Shown here in pieces: positions 7,525 to 14,054 of a stretch of 14,054 bases of DNA. The stretch spans positions 2,502-16,555 of the forward strand of contig JAPLTZ010000143.1 in assembly GCA_026397895.1 (NCBI GenBank), given 5' to 3'. Origin of the DNA: Verrucomicrobiota bacterium (GTDB taxonomy: Bacteria > Verrucomicrobiota > Verrucomicrobiia > Limisphaerales > JAFMIX01). The first letter of the stretch is position 1. Each line of letters starts with the position of its first letter. The notes beneath the pieces are model-generated. The model worked only from the letters and a program-made list of their open reading frames with translations. It was not told where the DNA came from and searched no databases. The position numbers and the translations under genes are program-made.

Positions 7525-8979
7525 TCACTCGGCGTCCGCCCCCGGCTTCCGCTGGGAAACCGGCGGCATCAACACATCGCCTTGCCACGTCCGGTAATTG
7601 TCAAACACCTCGCCATTGCCGAGGGCGCGCGGGTCTTTCGTCTTGGTGAGATACGCCATGAGCCGGTCGGACAATTTCTTTTTCACGTCCGCGAACTTCA
7701 GATCAGCCGCGAGGTTGGTGAGTTCGTTCGGGTCGCGTTGCAGGTCGTAGAGTTCCTCCGCCGGACGCGGGCCAAATGATGCGGCGTAGAGGCGCTTCAA
7801 CGGCGCGTTGTCGTCCTTGTGCGCCATCATGTATTCCATGGCCGGGCCGCCGCGCTTGCTGTATTGGTTCGGGTCGCGCTCGATGGCGAAATTGCGGATG
7901 TAGGAAAACTCCTTCGTGCGAATCGCGCGCATCGGGTAACTGCCCGTGTGCTGTTCCCGTCCGACGAAGACCGCGTCGCGCTGCGGGTCAACCTGCCCCG
8001 ATTTGCCGGAAAGCAGCACCGGCAACAGGCTTTTCCCCGTCATCTCCGCCGGCACGGGCAGCCCGGCGGCTTCGAGAAGCGTCGGCGCAAAATCCGTGAA
8101 GCAGGTGTAATCTTCCACCGTCCGCCCGCCCGGCACGCGACCTTTCCAGCAGATGGCGAGCGGCTGGTGCACGCCCCATTCATAAATCTGCGTCTTGCCG
8201 TGCGGGAACGGCGCGCCGTTGTCGCCGGTGATGAAGATGAGGGTGTTGTCATAACGCCCGGATTTTTTGAGCGCGTTGATCACCCGCATCGCGTCGTCGT
8301 TGAACCGCTGCACCGCGAAATAATAGTCGCACAGGTCGCTTCGCACCTCGGACGTGTCGGGCAGAAAGCCCGGCACTTGGACTTTCGCCGGGTTGATGCC
8401 AGCCTTCACGCCCGAGCCTTTCACATAGGGGCGGTGCGGATCGCGGCTGCCGAACCAAAAGCAAAACGGCTGGTCGGGCGGCAGCTTCTGGAGGAATTTT
8501 TCAAAGTGATTTCCGTTCACCGCCGGAGTCAGCCCCGGGCCGGAGGGATTCTCCGTGCGGCCACCGGCGGCAACGTTGGCCGGAGAGTAGCCTTTCCCCA
8601 CCGAGGCGACCGCGTAGCCGGCCTTTTTCAGCAGGTCGTTGTAAACGGTGAATTTCGCCGGCAGCGTGCCGAGCAGGTTCGCGCCCTCCTCCAGCTCCCA
8701 GAAATTCCGCCCCGTGAACAGCGCCGCCCGCGACGGCGCGCACGACGGCGCGCTGCAATACGCGCGGTTGAAAATCACGCCGTCTTTGGCGATGCAGTCC
8801 AGCGCCGGCGTCTTCACGGTATGGTCACCATATTGCGCCGCGTGCGGCCAGCCCCAGTCGTCGGCCATCAGGATAAGAATGTTCGGCCGCGCGGCCATCG
8901 CCGGAGCGGCGGCAAGCGCGCTGGCGGACAATGTCACGGCGGCGGCGAGCGCGGCGATTTTCAGGAATGTTATTTTCAT
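7525..8979 (-). CDS. Secreted sulfatase (formylglycine-dependent, type I)
   Basis: A 484-residue protein with a signal peptide (about 1-30, MKITFLKIAALAAAVTLSAS...). Metal-binding start RPNILILMADDWGW (D40, D41), formylglycine motif C80-A-P-S-R84 within SCAPSRAALFTGR, K129 in SVGKG, the segment SRDPHRPY (179-185), and the second metal site TGDNGAPF (D253, N254). The C-terminal ELYDLQRDPNELTNLA is typical of family S1. The overall pattern resembles the N-sulfoglucosamine sulfohydrolase-like group; that subfamily call is tentative. It hydrolyses sulfate esters (or N-sulfate) on a glycan in the periplasm and needs an FGE maturase, not seen here. All expected catalytic positions are present. It starts 15 bp after the stop of the agarase-like gene; no strong Shine-Dalgarno. 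Confidence 0.92.
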   Translation of the reverse strand: MKITFLKIAALAAAVTLSASALAAAPAMAARPNILILMADDWGWPHAAQYGDHTVKTPALDCIAKDGVIFNRAYCSAPSCAPSRAALFTGRNFWELEEGANLLGTLPAKFTVYNDLLKKAGYAVASVGKGYSPANVAAGGRTENPSGPGLTPAVNGNHFEKFLQKLPPDQPFCFWFGSRDPHRPYVKGSGVKAGINPAKVQVPGFLPDTSEVRSDLCDYYFAVQRFNDDAMRVINALKKSGRYDNTLIFITGDNGAPFPHGKTQIYEWGVHQPLAICWKGRVPGGRTVEDYTCFTDFAPTLLEAAGLPVPAEMTGKSLLPVLLSGKSGQVDPQRDAVFVGREQHTGSYPMRAIRTKEFSYIRNFAIERDPNQYSKRGGPAMEYMMAHKDDNAPLKRLYAASFGPRPAEELYDLQRDPNELTNLAADLKFADVKKKLSDRLMAYLTKTKDPRALGNGEVFDNYRTWQGDVLMPPVSQRKPGADAE

Positions 8980-8994
8980 GGGATTTCGGAAATG

Positions 8995-10473
8995 TTAGTT
9001 GGTTGCGCCGGAAGCGCGATGCAGTTTTTCGCAATTTAAGACGGCCCGGCTCAACGGCTTGATAACGTCATCCACCGGTTTTTCAAACTGGGTGATGAAG
9101 CCTTCGCGATAAACGGTTTTCTTTTTGACGAAATCATCGAGCGCCTTCTGGTCGCCGCGCATCAGGGCCGCCCGAAAAGGAGGTCGCAGTCCGCGGATGT
9201 AGCCGCAGTGATGCCAGCCGATGAAATACGGCAGCGAAAAAAGATTCGATACATCGCTGGCATAAGTCTGCCCCAGCTGGCTGTAGGGATTGGCCTCATC
9301 CGGATCGGCATCTTTCCACAGCGGATTGATGGCGGTGTCGCCGTTGAGAATGGGCTTGTGCGACTCGCGGTAAAGCAGCGCCAGCGTGTCGCGCTGTTTC
9401 TCAAACGGAGAATAGTATTGGATGTTGATGACGTCCACGAAGCCGTCCATCACCTTCAGGCTTTCGATCAACTGCGCCGGGTGGCGCGAATCGCGGTTCG
9501 CATTCAGCTTGTCGCCGAGGATGAGATGGTTCGGGTCGTGCTCGCGGATGGCGGCTTTGCGGACTTCATACCACTGCCGCATGATTTGCAGCAGGAACGC
9601 CTGACTGTCCGCCGTTGCTTTCGCCGCATCGCCGACCGTCTTCCACGCTGTCGTGGAGGCGAGTTCGTCCCATGATGAAACTTTTTTGCCGTAAACCGCG
9701 CCCGCTGCTTCCGCCGAGGCGTAACGCTCCTTCATCAGCGCGAGCCAGGCTTGCTTGCCCTTCGCTTCCGCCGGCAACGACATCAGCGCGAGCACCCACG
9801 GATGCACCGTCTTCTGCGCCGCCGTCAGCGCTGCGTAGGCCGGCGACTCCACCTCGTCGTCCACCGTCCACGGCGGGCCGTCCGTGTAGGCGTAGCCCAA
9901 AACCTGCGGGTCGGCGGCGCGCGGCTTGACCAGCTCCACGGCGTTGGATTTGACGGTGGCGACGAACGCATCGCCAAAGACGTCGAACGGCCGCCGCTTG
10001 AACGCCTGCATCAGCGTGGCGCGCGACATGTTCCAACCCCACGGCACATGCAGGTCCAGCTCGACGACGTAATACGCCTGCCCCGCCGCGTGCAGGCTTT
10101 TCGAGAGCGGATTGTGAAAGCCGAACGTGTTGAAGCCCCAGTCATTGAAGTTGGTCGCGACGTGCTGCGCCCATTTGTCCGCCGCCGGCGAACCGTCGTT
10201 CAAAGCGCCGTCCGCCGCGAACAGCGTCGGCCCATACGTCTCCAGCACGAACGCGCTGTTGCTGGGCGATTGCCAATAGACCGGCTCGACGTGGTTCGCG
10301 CCGATGGAGAGAAACTGTTTTCCCTCCGGCGACTTGAACCACCACACGCCCACCGCGTCCTTTTCGAGACTGACGAAGCCGGTCGCCGCCGTGCAAATAC
10401 AGTTCGCAGCCAGCAGCGTCAGAACGATTGAGCCGGATACCCGGCGAATGGATTGGAGTTTCATGGGTTTCAT
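8995..10473 (-). CDS. Agarase-like GH-A clan TIM-barrel protein, putative glycoside hydrolase
   Basis: A 492-residue protein. The N-terminus MKPMKLQSIRRVSGSIVLTLLAANCICTAATG is a signal peptide. Residues 40-62 (AVGVWWFKSPEGKQFLSIGANHV) match the opening of agarase-like proteins (WW-x-DPEGK-FLSIGVNHV type), followed by NDWGFNTFGFHNP, LGYAYTDGPPW (192-202), HLILGDKLNAN (316-326), a VDVINIQYYSP strand (347-356), KPILNGDTAI (373-382) and a late FIGWHHCGYIRG. Where GH-A enzymes usually carry acid/base and nucleophile Glu, I read TDGPPW and NGDTA, so no canonical Glu pair is visible. It may use Asp, be non-hydrolytic, or belong to an undescribed subfamily. Chosen start ATG 10473 has AGG about 7 nt upstream; M4 at 10464 is an alternative. 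Confidence 0.75.
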   Translation of the reverse strand: MKPMKLQSIRRVSGSIVLTLLAANCICTAATGFVSLEKDAVGVWWFKSPEGKQFLSIGANHVEPVYWQSPSNSAFVLETYGPTLFAADGALNDGSPAADKWAQHVATNFNDWGFNTFGFHNPLSKSLHAAGQAYYVVELDLHVPWGWNMSRATLMQAFKRRPFDVFGDAFVATVKSNAVELVKPRAADPQVLGYAYTDGPPWTVDDEVESPAYAALTAAQKTVHPWVLALMSLPAEAKGKQAWLALMKERYASAEAAGAVYGKKVSSWDELASTTAWKTVGDAAKATADSQAFLLQIMRQWYEVRKAAIREHDPNHLILGDKLNANRDSRHPAQLIESLKVMDGFVDVINIQYYSPFEKQRDTLALLYRESHKPILNGDTAINPLWKDADPDEANPYSQLGQTYASDVSNLFSLPYFIGWHHCGYIRGLRPPFRAALMRGDQKALDDFVKKKTVYREGFITQFEKPVDDVIKPLSRAVLNCEKLHRASGATN

Positions 10474-10562
10474 TATCTGCCTGACAGGGTTTTCTTGCCG
10501 TTCTGGCCACGATTTTTTACCGCCTGTGACCGCATGGTTTTCACGTCAATTTCATCGGCTGG
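10474..10562 (-). other. Intergenic spacer between GH39-like and agarase-like genes
   Basis: An 89-bp spacer. I see no clear intrinsic terminator: there is no strong GC stem followed by a T run on the minus strand. A short direct repeat GCGGT-CACAG-GCGGT reads on the minus strand. Read-through transcription is assumed. Confidence 0.4.
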
Positions 10563-12032
10563 CTACGGTTTCCCCTTTTCATTTTCCAAGCCGTGTGCCG
10601 GTTTGCCTTTCAAGGATTCCGGCGTGAAAAGAATCAGCCGCACCGTGTTCTTCGGCAGTTCCAGCGTCAGGCTAAAATCCCCGCTGTTGACAATTTTTTC
10701 GCGATCCCATGCCAGCGCCCGCCGGTCATCAATGACGTATTCGGTGCAATAGAGCCGCTCCTTGAAGGGCAGATGCTTCAGTTCCAGATTGAACCGCGAA
10801 CGCCCATCATCGAAGTTGCTCAACAAGACCGCAGCTTGGCCCTGCTTCGTGTCCACCGCCGCCACCACGCCCAGACCGGTCTCGCGGTTGCCGCCGGTGA
10901 CTTTGATTCTTGTCCCGCATTGACTCAACTGATGGAACGCCTTGAAGGCGTCAAACTGCCGCGACGGCACGCCATACTGGTCGAACATGCCAAAGCGAAA
11001 CACGCTCCCGTAAGCCGCGTAGAAACACGCCATGTCCAATCCCGAATCCTGCATGAAGGCCAGCATGGATGCCGCAAAGGCCGCTCCTTCCGCGCCGCGC
11101 ACCCGCGCAAATCGCTGGCGCTGCCCCTCCCGGTTTTTCTTATTGCCGGGCGCATCGGCCGGCAAAAAATTCCATTCGCCGAAGCAGGTTTCCGCATCCT
11201 TGAACCCGAATTTCTCGACTGCGGCCATCCCCGCCTTGATGTTTTCCATCAACGCAGCCGGCTTGGAGGAGTAACCGTGCCAGGACACAAAATCCAGCGG
11301 CAGTTTATTGTCCCGGCAATACGCCAGAAACATCTCGCCCTTCTCCGAGCCAATCGAACCCGCCAAGCCCGGCCCGCCAATTTTCAAAGCGGGGTCAAGT
11401 TGCTTCAGTGCCACCGCTGTTTCCCGATACAGCTCACAAAATTGCGGCATCGTTCCCGCCCAACAATTTCCGCCATTGGGCTCGTTCCAGATTTCCCAAT
11501 ACTTGATGTTCCACTGAAAGCCCTTGGCCCAACCGGAATTGTAGTGCCGGACAACATGGCAACATATCCGCGCCCATTTTTTGAAATCCGCCGGCGGATA
11601 AATGTGATACTTGGGTGTGGCGTGTTCGATGCTCTCGCCCAAGCGGAAGAAAACCTGCGACCCCGCGTCCAGAATGGCCTTGAGATGAAGGTCGGTCCGC
11701 TCGAACCGGTAATTTTCCGGCTTGGTCTCGTCGGCGTTGAAATCCGGGAAAATCGCGTGGATATCGCACGTGTCCAGATCCGAATACACGCTGTCATGCG
11801 TCCGCACCAGCGGCGGATTGAAAGCCCGAAAGTATTCGCTGTTATCAAATGACAGCCCCATGTTCACCCGCGGGCCGCCGTTCACGCTGTTCAAAGGGCG
11901 AAACGCGCCCAACTGCCGCGCAGCATCCACGGTGAATGTCGGGGTCGCTTGCACAGCCCCGCCCTGCTCCGCCAAACACGTCGTCGCCAGCACGACGCCT
12001 GCGACCAAAAATGGAGCTACGATTTTATTCAT
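10563..12032 (-). CDS. Secreted GH39-like glycoside hydrolase
   Basis: A 489-residue protein with signal peptide MNKIVAPFLVAGVVLATTCLAEQ. The TIM barrel carries FRPLNSVNGGPRVNMG near 44-59, VRTHDSVYSDLDTCDIHAIFPDF (76-98), and the acid/base motif YWEIWNEPN (178-186, E184) typical of GH39. DFVSWHGYS (247-255) and the nucleophile motif ETCFGEWNF (281-289, E286) follow. A C-terminal beta-sandwich (about 385-470, VVAAVDTKQGQAAVLLSNF ... NTVRLILFTP) is as in beta-xylosidase/iduronidase relatives. Both catalytic Glu are present, so activity is expected; the linkage is unknown. The ATG at 12032 puts the signal peptide first. A GTG at 12083 overlapping the sulfatase stop would add 17 polar residues. 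By hand counts on a few lines, GC is lower here (about 55%) than in the dehydrogenase genes (about 62-65%), so it may have a different origin. Confidence 0.88.
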   Translation of the reverse strand: MNKIVAPFLVAGVVLATTCLAEQGGAVQATPTFTVDAARQLGAFRPLNSVNGGPRVNMGLSFDNSEYFRAFNPPLVRTHDSVYSDLDTCDIHAIFPDFNADETKPENYRFERTDLHLKAILDAGSQVFFRLGESIEHATPKYHIYPPADFKKWARICCHVVRHYNSGWAKGFQWNIKYWEIWNEPNGGNCWAGTMPQFCELYRETAVALKQLDPALKIGGPGLAGSIGSEKGEMFLAYCRDNKLPLDFVSWHGYSSKPAALMENIKAGMAAVEKFGFKDAETCFGEWNFLPADAPGNKKNREGQRQRFARVRGAEGAAFAASMLAFMQDSGLDMACFYAAYGSVFRFGMFDQYGVPSRQFDAFKAFHQLSQCGTRIKVTGGNRETGLGVVAAVDTKQGQAAVLLSNFDDGRSRFNLELKHLPFKERLYCTEYVIDDRRALAWDREKIVNSGDFSLTLELPKNTVRLILFTPESLKGKPAHGLENEKGKP

Positions 12033-12079
12033 GATATGCACCGGTTTGATTTCTACGTTTTCAAAACTGTCTCCGAAAC

Positions 12080-13249
12080 TCACTCGGCTTTGGTTTTCTT
12101 GCCTTCAATTGGATACGGCTTCACCTTCGCCCGCACCGCCCACGCCTCCCACTTCGCCGCGAGTTCCTTCACCACGGCGGGATTCTTCGCTGCGAGATTG
12201 TTCAACTCGGTGCGGTCGGCTTTCATGTCGTAAAGCTCCCACGCGCCGCCGCGACCGAGGCGAACCAGTTTCCAGTCGCCTTTCCGCACGGCGGCGTTGC
12301 CTTCATGTTCCCAGAAAATTGCGTCGCGCTGGATGGTCTGATTCGCGAACGCGGGTAACAGGCTCTTGCCTTCCATCGGCAAAATGGGTTTGCCGTTGAA
12401 CTCCGTCGGATATTTCGCGCCCGACACATCCACGCAAGTCGTCATCAAATCCACGATGTGCCCGACCTGCGGCCGCAGCTCGTTTGTCGCCGCGAAGCCC
12501 GCCGGCCAATGCGCGATGAGCGGCGTGGAAATTCCACCTTCGTGAATGTAGTGCTTGTAGCGGCGGAACGGCGTGTTCTCCAACGTCGCCCACGATTCGC
12601 CGCAATAGACCGCCGAATTCATCGCGCCCGGCTTGCCCGGCCCGTCCAGCCGCCCGTTCGGTCCGGTCTCGGCATTGCCGCCGTTGTCGGAGAGGAACAA
12701 AATCAAAGTGTTGTCGAGCGCGCCGCGCTGGCGCAAATCCGCGATCACCCGCCCCACTGCCTGATCCATGTGATCCACACACGCGGCGTAGATGGCCATG
12801 ATGTGGTCAAACCGATCCTGTTCGGCGGGCGTGAGACCGTCCCACGCCTTCACCGTTTCCAGACGCGGCGAAAGCGGCCACGCCTGGTCCACGAGGCCGA
12901 GGCTGATCTGTTTTGCGCGGCGTTGCTCGCGAAGTTTGTCCCAGCCGATTTTGTATTTGCCGCGATACTTGGCGATGTCTGCCGCCGGCGCTTGCAGCGG
13001 AAAGTGCGGCGCGTTGTAGGCGAGATACAGGAAGAACGGCTTCTTCGCCATCTGCGCTTCATCAATATATTTCAGCGCGTAGTCGGTGAAGACATCGGTC
13101 GTATACCAATCCTTCGGCAACTCCGGGCCGTCATTGGCCAGCAGCCTCCCGTCCAAAGCCAAGCGCTTGAGCGGCCCGTCCAGATGATAGAAACCAATGC
13201 CGGGAGGCATGCCGGCCAAGCTGCGGTCAAATCCGCGCTTCCATGGCAC
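12080..13249 (-). CDS. Arylsulfatase, C-terminal part of a frameshifted gene
   Basis: 389 residues counted from a GTG at 13249, but the frame continues a few codons upstream (EFDV, to about 13264) and is really the continuation of the N-terminal part at 13679-13260. It carries the rest of a type I arylsulfatase: VPWKRGFDRSLAG, PFFLYLAYNAPHFPLQAP (substrate/sulfate-site His82), ALDNTLILFLSDNGGNAE (metal ligands D188, N189), GISTPLIAHWPAG, and C-terminal WELYDMKADRTELNNLA. It would be non-functional alone because the formylglycine Cys and first metal site lie in the other part. Its stop TGA (12082-12080) overlaps a possible GTG of the GH39 frame. Joined length with the first part would be about 530 residues, normal for the family. 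Confidence 0.85.
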   Translation of the reverse strand: MPWKRGFDRSLAGMPPGIGFYHLDGPLKRLALDGRLLANDGPELPKDWYTTDVFTDYALKYIDEAQMAKKPFFLYLAYNAPHFPLQAPAADIAKYRGKYKIGWDKLREQRRAKQISLGLVDQAWPLSPRLETVKAWDGLTPAEQDRFDHIMAIYAACVDHMDQAVGRVIADLRQRGALDNTLILFLSDNGGNAETGPNGRLDGPGKPGAMNSAVYCGESWATLENTPFRRYKHYIHEGGISTPLIAHWPAGFAATNELRPQVGHIVDLMTTCVDVSGAKYPTEFNGKPILPMEGKSLLPAFANQTIQRDAIFWEHEGNAAVRKGDWKLVRLGRGGAWELYDMKADRTELNNLAAKNPAVVKELAAKWEAWAVRAKVKPYPIEGKKTKAE

Positions 13250-13259
13250 GACGTCAAAT

Positions 13260-13679
13260 TCAGCCCTGCCACTTGCCGGACATCGCGGTGAAATAGCCCG
13301 CGCCGCGCAACACTTCGGCGATGGTCACACAACTGTCATTCAACCGACCACGATAACCCGGCTGCCCCTTGTCCTGAACCATGTGCCCGACGCCGGTCTG
13401 ATGCGCGTAAAGTCCGGTCAACAGCGAGGCCCGCGTGGGACAACAACGCGCGCCGTTGTAGAACTGCGTGAAGCGCAGCCCATCCGCCGCCAGCGCGTCG
13501 AGATTCGGCGTGCTGATTTCCGAGCCATAACAGCCGAGGTCGGAAAATCCCATGTCGTCCACGAGGATGATGAGGATGTTGGGCTTCGTCGCGGCGGGAG
13601 CAGCCGCGCGAACCTGAACGCCGCCGGCCAAAAGCAAGCCAAGCGCGAGAACCGCGCGGGTTGGAAATCGGTTTCTCAT
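13260..13679 (-). CDS. Arylsulfatase, N-terminal part of a frameshifted gene
   Basis: 139 residues. The signal peptide is MRNRFPTRAVLALGLLLAGGVQVRAAAP; then KPNILIILVDDMGFSDLGCYG (D41, D42 metal ligands) and the formylglycine motif C79-C-P-T-R83 in GARCCPTRASLLTGLYAHQTG, HMVQDKG, and SVTIAEVL-like NDSCVTIAEVLRGAGYFTAMSGKW. The frame then reads QG-stop, whereas family members continue GKWHVG...VVPWKRGF. The missing sequence resumes in another frame at about 13261 (EFDVVPWKRGF). From the end of Trp137 (13269) to the resuming Glu codon (13261) there are 7 nt where about 12 are expected, consistent with net loss of 5 nt. The reading frame exists as a longer ORF upstream to 13898, but the signal peptide fixes the start at 13679. 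Confidence 0.85.
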   Translation of the reverse strand: MRNRFPTRAVLALGLLLAGGVQVRAAAPAATKPNILIILVDDMGFSDLGCYGSEISTPNLDALAADGLRFTQFYNGARCCPTRASLLTGLYAHQTGVGHMVQDKGQPGYRGRLNDSCVTIAEVLRGAGYFTAMSGKWQG

Positions 13680-13702
13680 GGCACAACAAGCCGGGGCGCG
13701 GC

Positions 13703-14054
13703 TCAATATTTCCGCATCGGGTCTTGCGCGGTGTCCATGATGGTCTGTTTTTTTGCGCCCGCCTTGGCCGCGTCGGCGGTCAGCGGGAACGTCGTGCGGC
13801 GCAGCAAAGTTGATCCGAGTGGGACGAGCGTCGCCTCGACGGATTTGCTGTTGGCATCGAGGAATTTTCCTTTCAGTCCGATCGTCGGACTTGCCCACGG
13901 GTCGGACAGCTTGGCCGGCAGCGAAACTTTCTCGAAGCGCGCGTCCGGGTCAATGCGCCAGTCGTCGCCGTCGGTGGATTCGGGGCGCACGAGGTATTCG
14001 GCGAAGCCGGAGACTTTGCCGCTGACGCTGACAATGTTTTTCAGGACTTCTTCC
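13703..14054 (-). CDS. C-terminal end of an unidentified secreted or carbohydrate-related protein (5' end outside window)
   Basis: The frame is open from the right edge to TGA at 13705-13703; 116 residues are visible. It begins EEVLKNIVSVSGKVSGFAEYLVRPEST, continues DDWRIDPDARFEKVSLPAKL and KGKFLDANSKSVEATLVPLG, and ends STLLRRTTFPLTADAAKAGA with a short basic tail MRKY. I do not recognise the family with confidence. The segment LVPLGSTLLRRTTFPL is reminiscent of the C-terminal beta-domain of large glycosidases such as DUF1680/GH127-type proteins, but this is only a resemblance. It ends 23 bp before the sulfatase start and is probably the upstream neighbour in the same operon. A GTG at 13990 is internal, not a start. 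Confidence 0.7.
   Translation of the reverse strand, partial: EEVLKNIVSVSGKVSGFAEYLVRPESTDGDDWRIDPDARFEKVSLPAKLSDPWASPTIGLKGKFLDANSKSVEATLVPLGSTLLRRTTFPLTADAAKAGAKKQTIMDTAQDPMRKY

Noticed and set aside
7484..7588. Longer N-terminus of the beta-helix protein from 7588.
   Set aside because: It would overlap the sulfatase gene and precede a good signal peptide that has its own Shine-Dalgarno at 7489-7494.
10480..10560. Possible intrinsic terminator between the GH39-like and agarase-like genes.
   Set aside because: No adequate GC stem followed by a T run on the minus strand; only a short direct repeat GCGGT-CACAG-GCGGT was found.
13680..13898. Upstream extension of the N-terminal sulfatase frame to 13898.
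   Set aside because: It overlaps the C-terminal coding region of the preceding gene and would place an Arg-rich stretch before a standard signal peptide.
1..14054. CRISPR array, tRNA, rRNA, insertion sequence or phage genes.
   Set aside because: No regular repeat-spacer pattern, cloverleaf, rRNA signature or transposase/integrase motifs were seen on either strand.

Overview
The window looks like part of a chromosome of a Verrucomicrobiota bacterium, perhaps from the Pedosphaerales/Limisphaerales. The evidence is moderately high GC, many secreted proteins with Sec signal peptides, sulfatases of two types, quinoproteins carrying an internal cytochrome c and an N-terminal LamG domain, and a pseudopilin with the GFTLIE...LLPALARAK signature common in that phylum. 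The taxonomy is inferred from protein style only; there is no rRNA in the window.

Every convincing gene lies on the minus strand, so transcription runs from the right edge to the left edge. In transcription order these are: the C-terminal end of an unidentified protein (14054-13703); an arylsulfatase split by a frameshift (13679-12080); a GH39-like glycosidase (12032-10563); an agarase-like GH-A protein (10473-8995); a second sulfatase (8979-7525); a pectate-lyase-3-type beta-helix protein (7483-6224); two tandem paralogous LamG + PQQ beta-propeller + cytochrome c dehydrogenases (6053-3441, with coding sequence continuing upstream, and 3375-622); and a type IV pilin-like protein running off the left edge (625-1). 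Gaps are 15-170 bp, several stop codons overlap a possible downstream start in NTGA arrangements, and no stretch over 300 bp lacks a gene. This looks like one long operon whose promoter lies beyond the right edge.

The gene set reads as a secreted toolkit for a sulfated polysaccharide: sulfatases remove sulfate, the GH39-like, agarase-like and beta-helix proteins act on the sugar chain, and the two quinoproteins could oxidise released sugars or alcohols in the periplasm and pass electrons to their own haem c. The substrate cannot be read from the sequence. The carbohydrate link for the quinoproteins is inference from operon membership and their LamG domain.

Three structural surprises stand out. 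(1) A REPIN-like pair of inverted 26-bp palindromes with compensatory stem changes (475-581) lies inside the pilin gene and encodes most of an unusually long prepilin leader. (2) The upstream quinoprotein copy has an in-frame TAG (6143-6141) in its signal-peptide region although the homologous frame continues on both sides. (3) The first sulfatase is frameshifted immediately after its conserved GKW motif. Items 2 and 3 could be genuine decay or sequencing/assembly errors.
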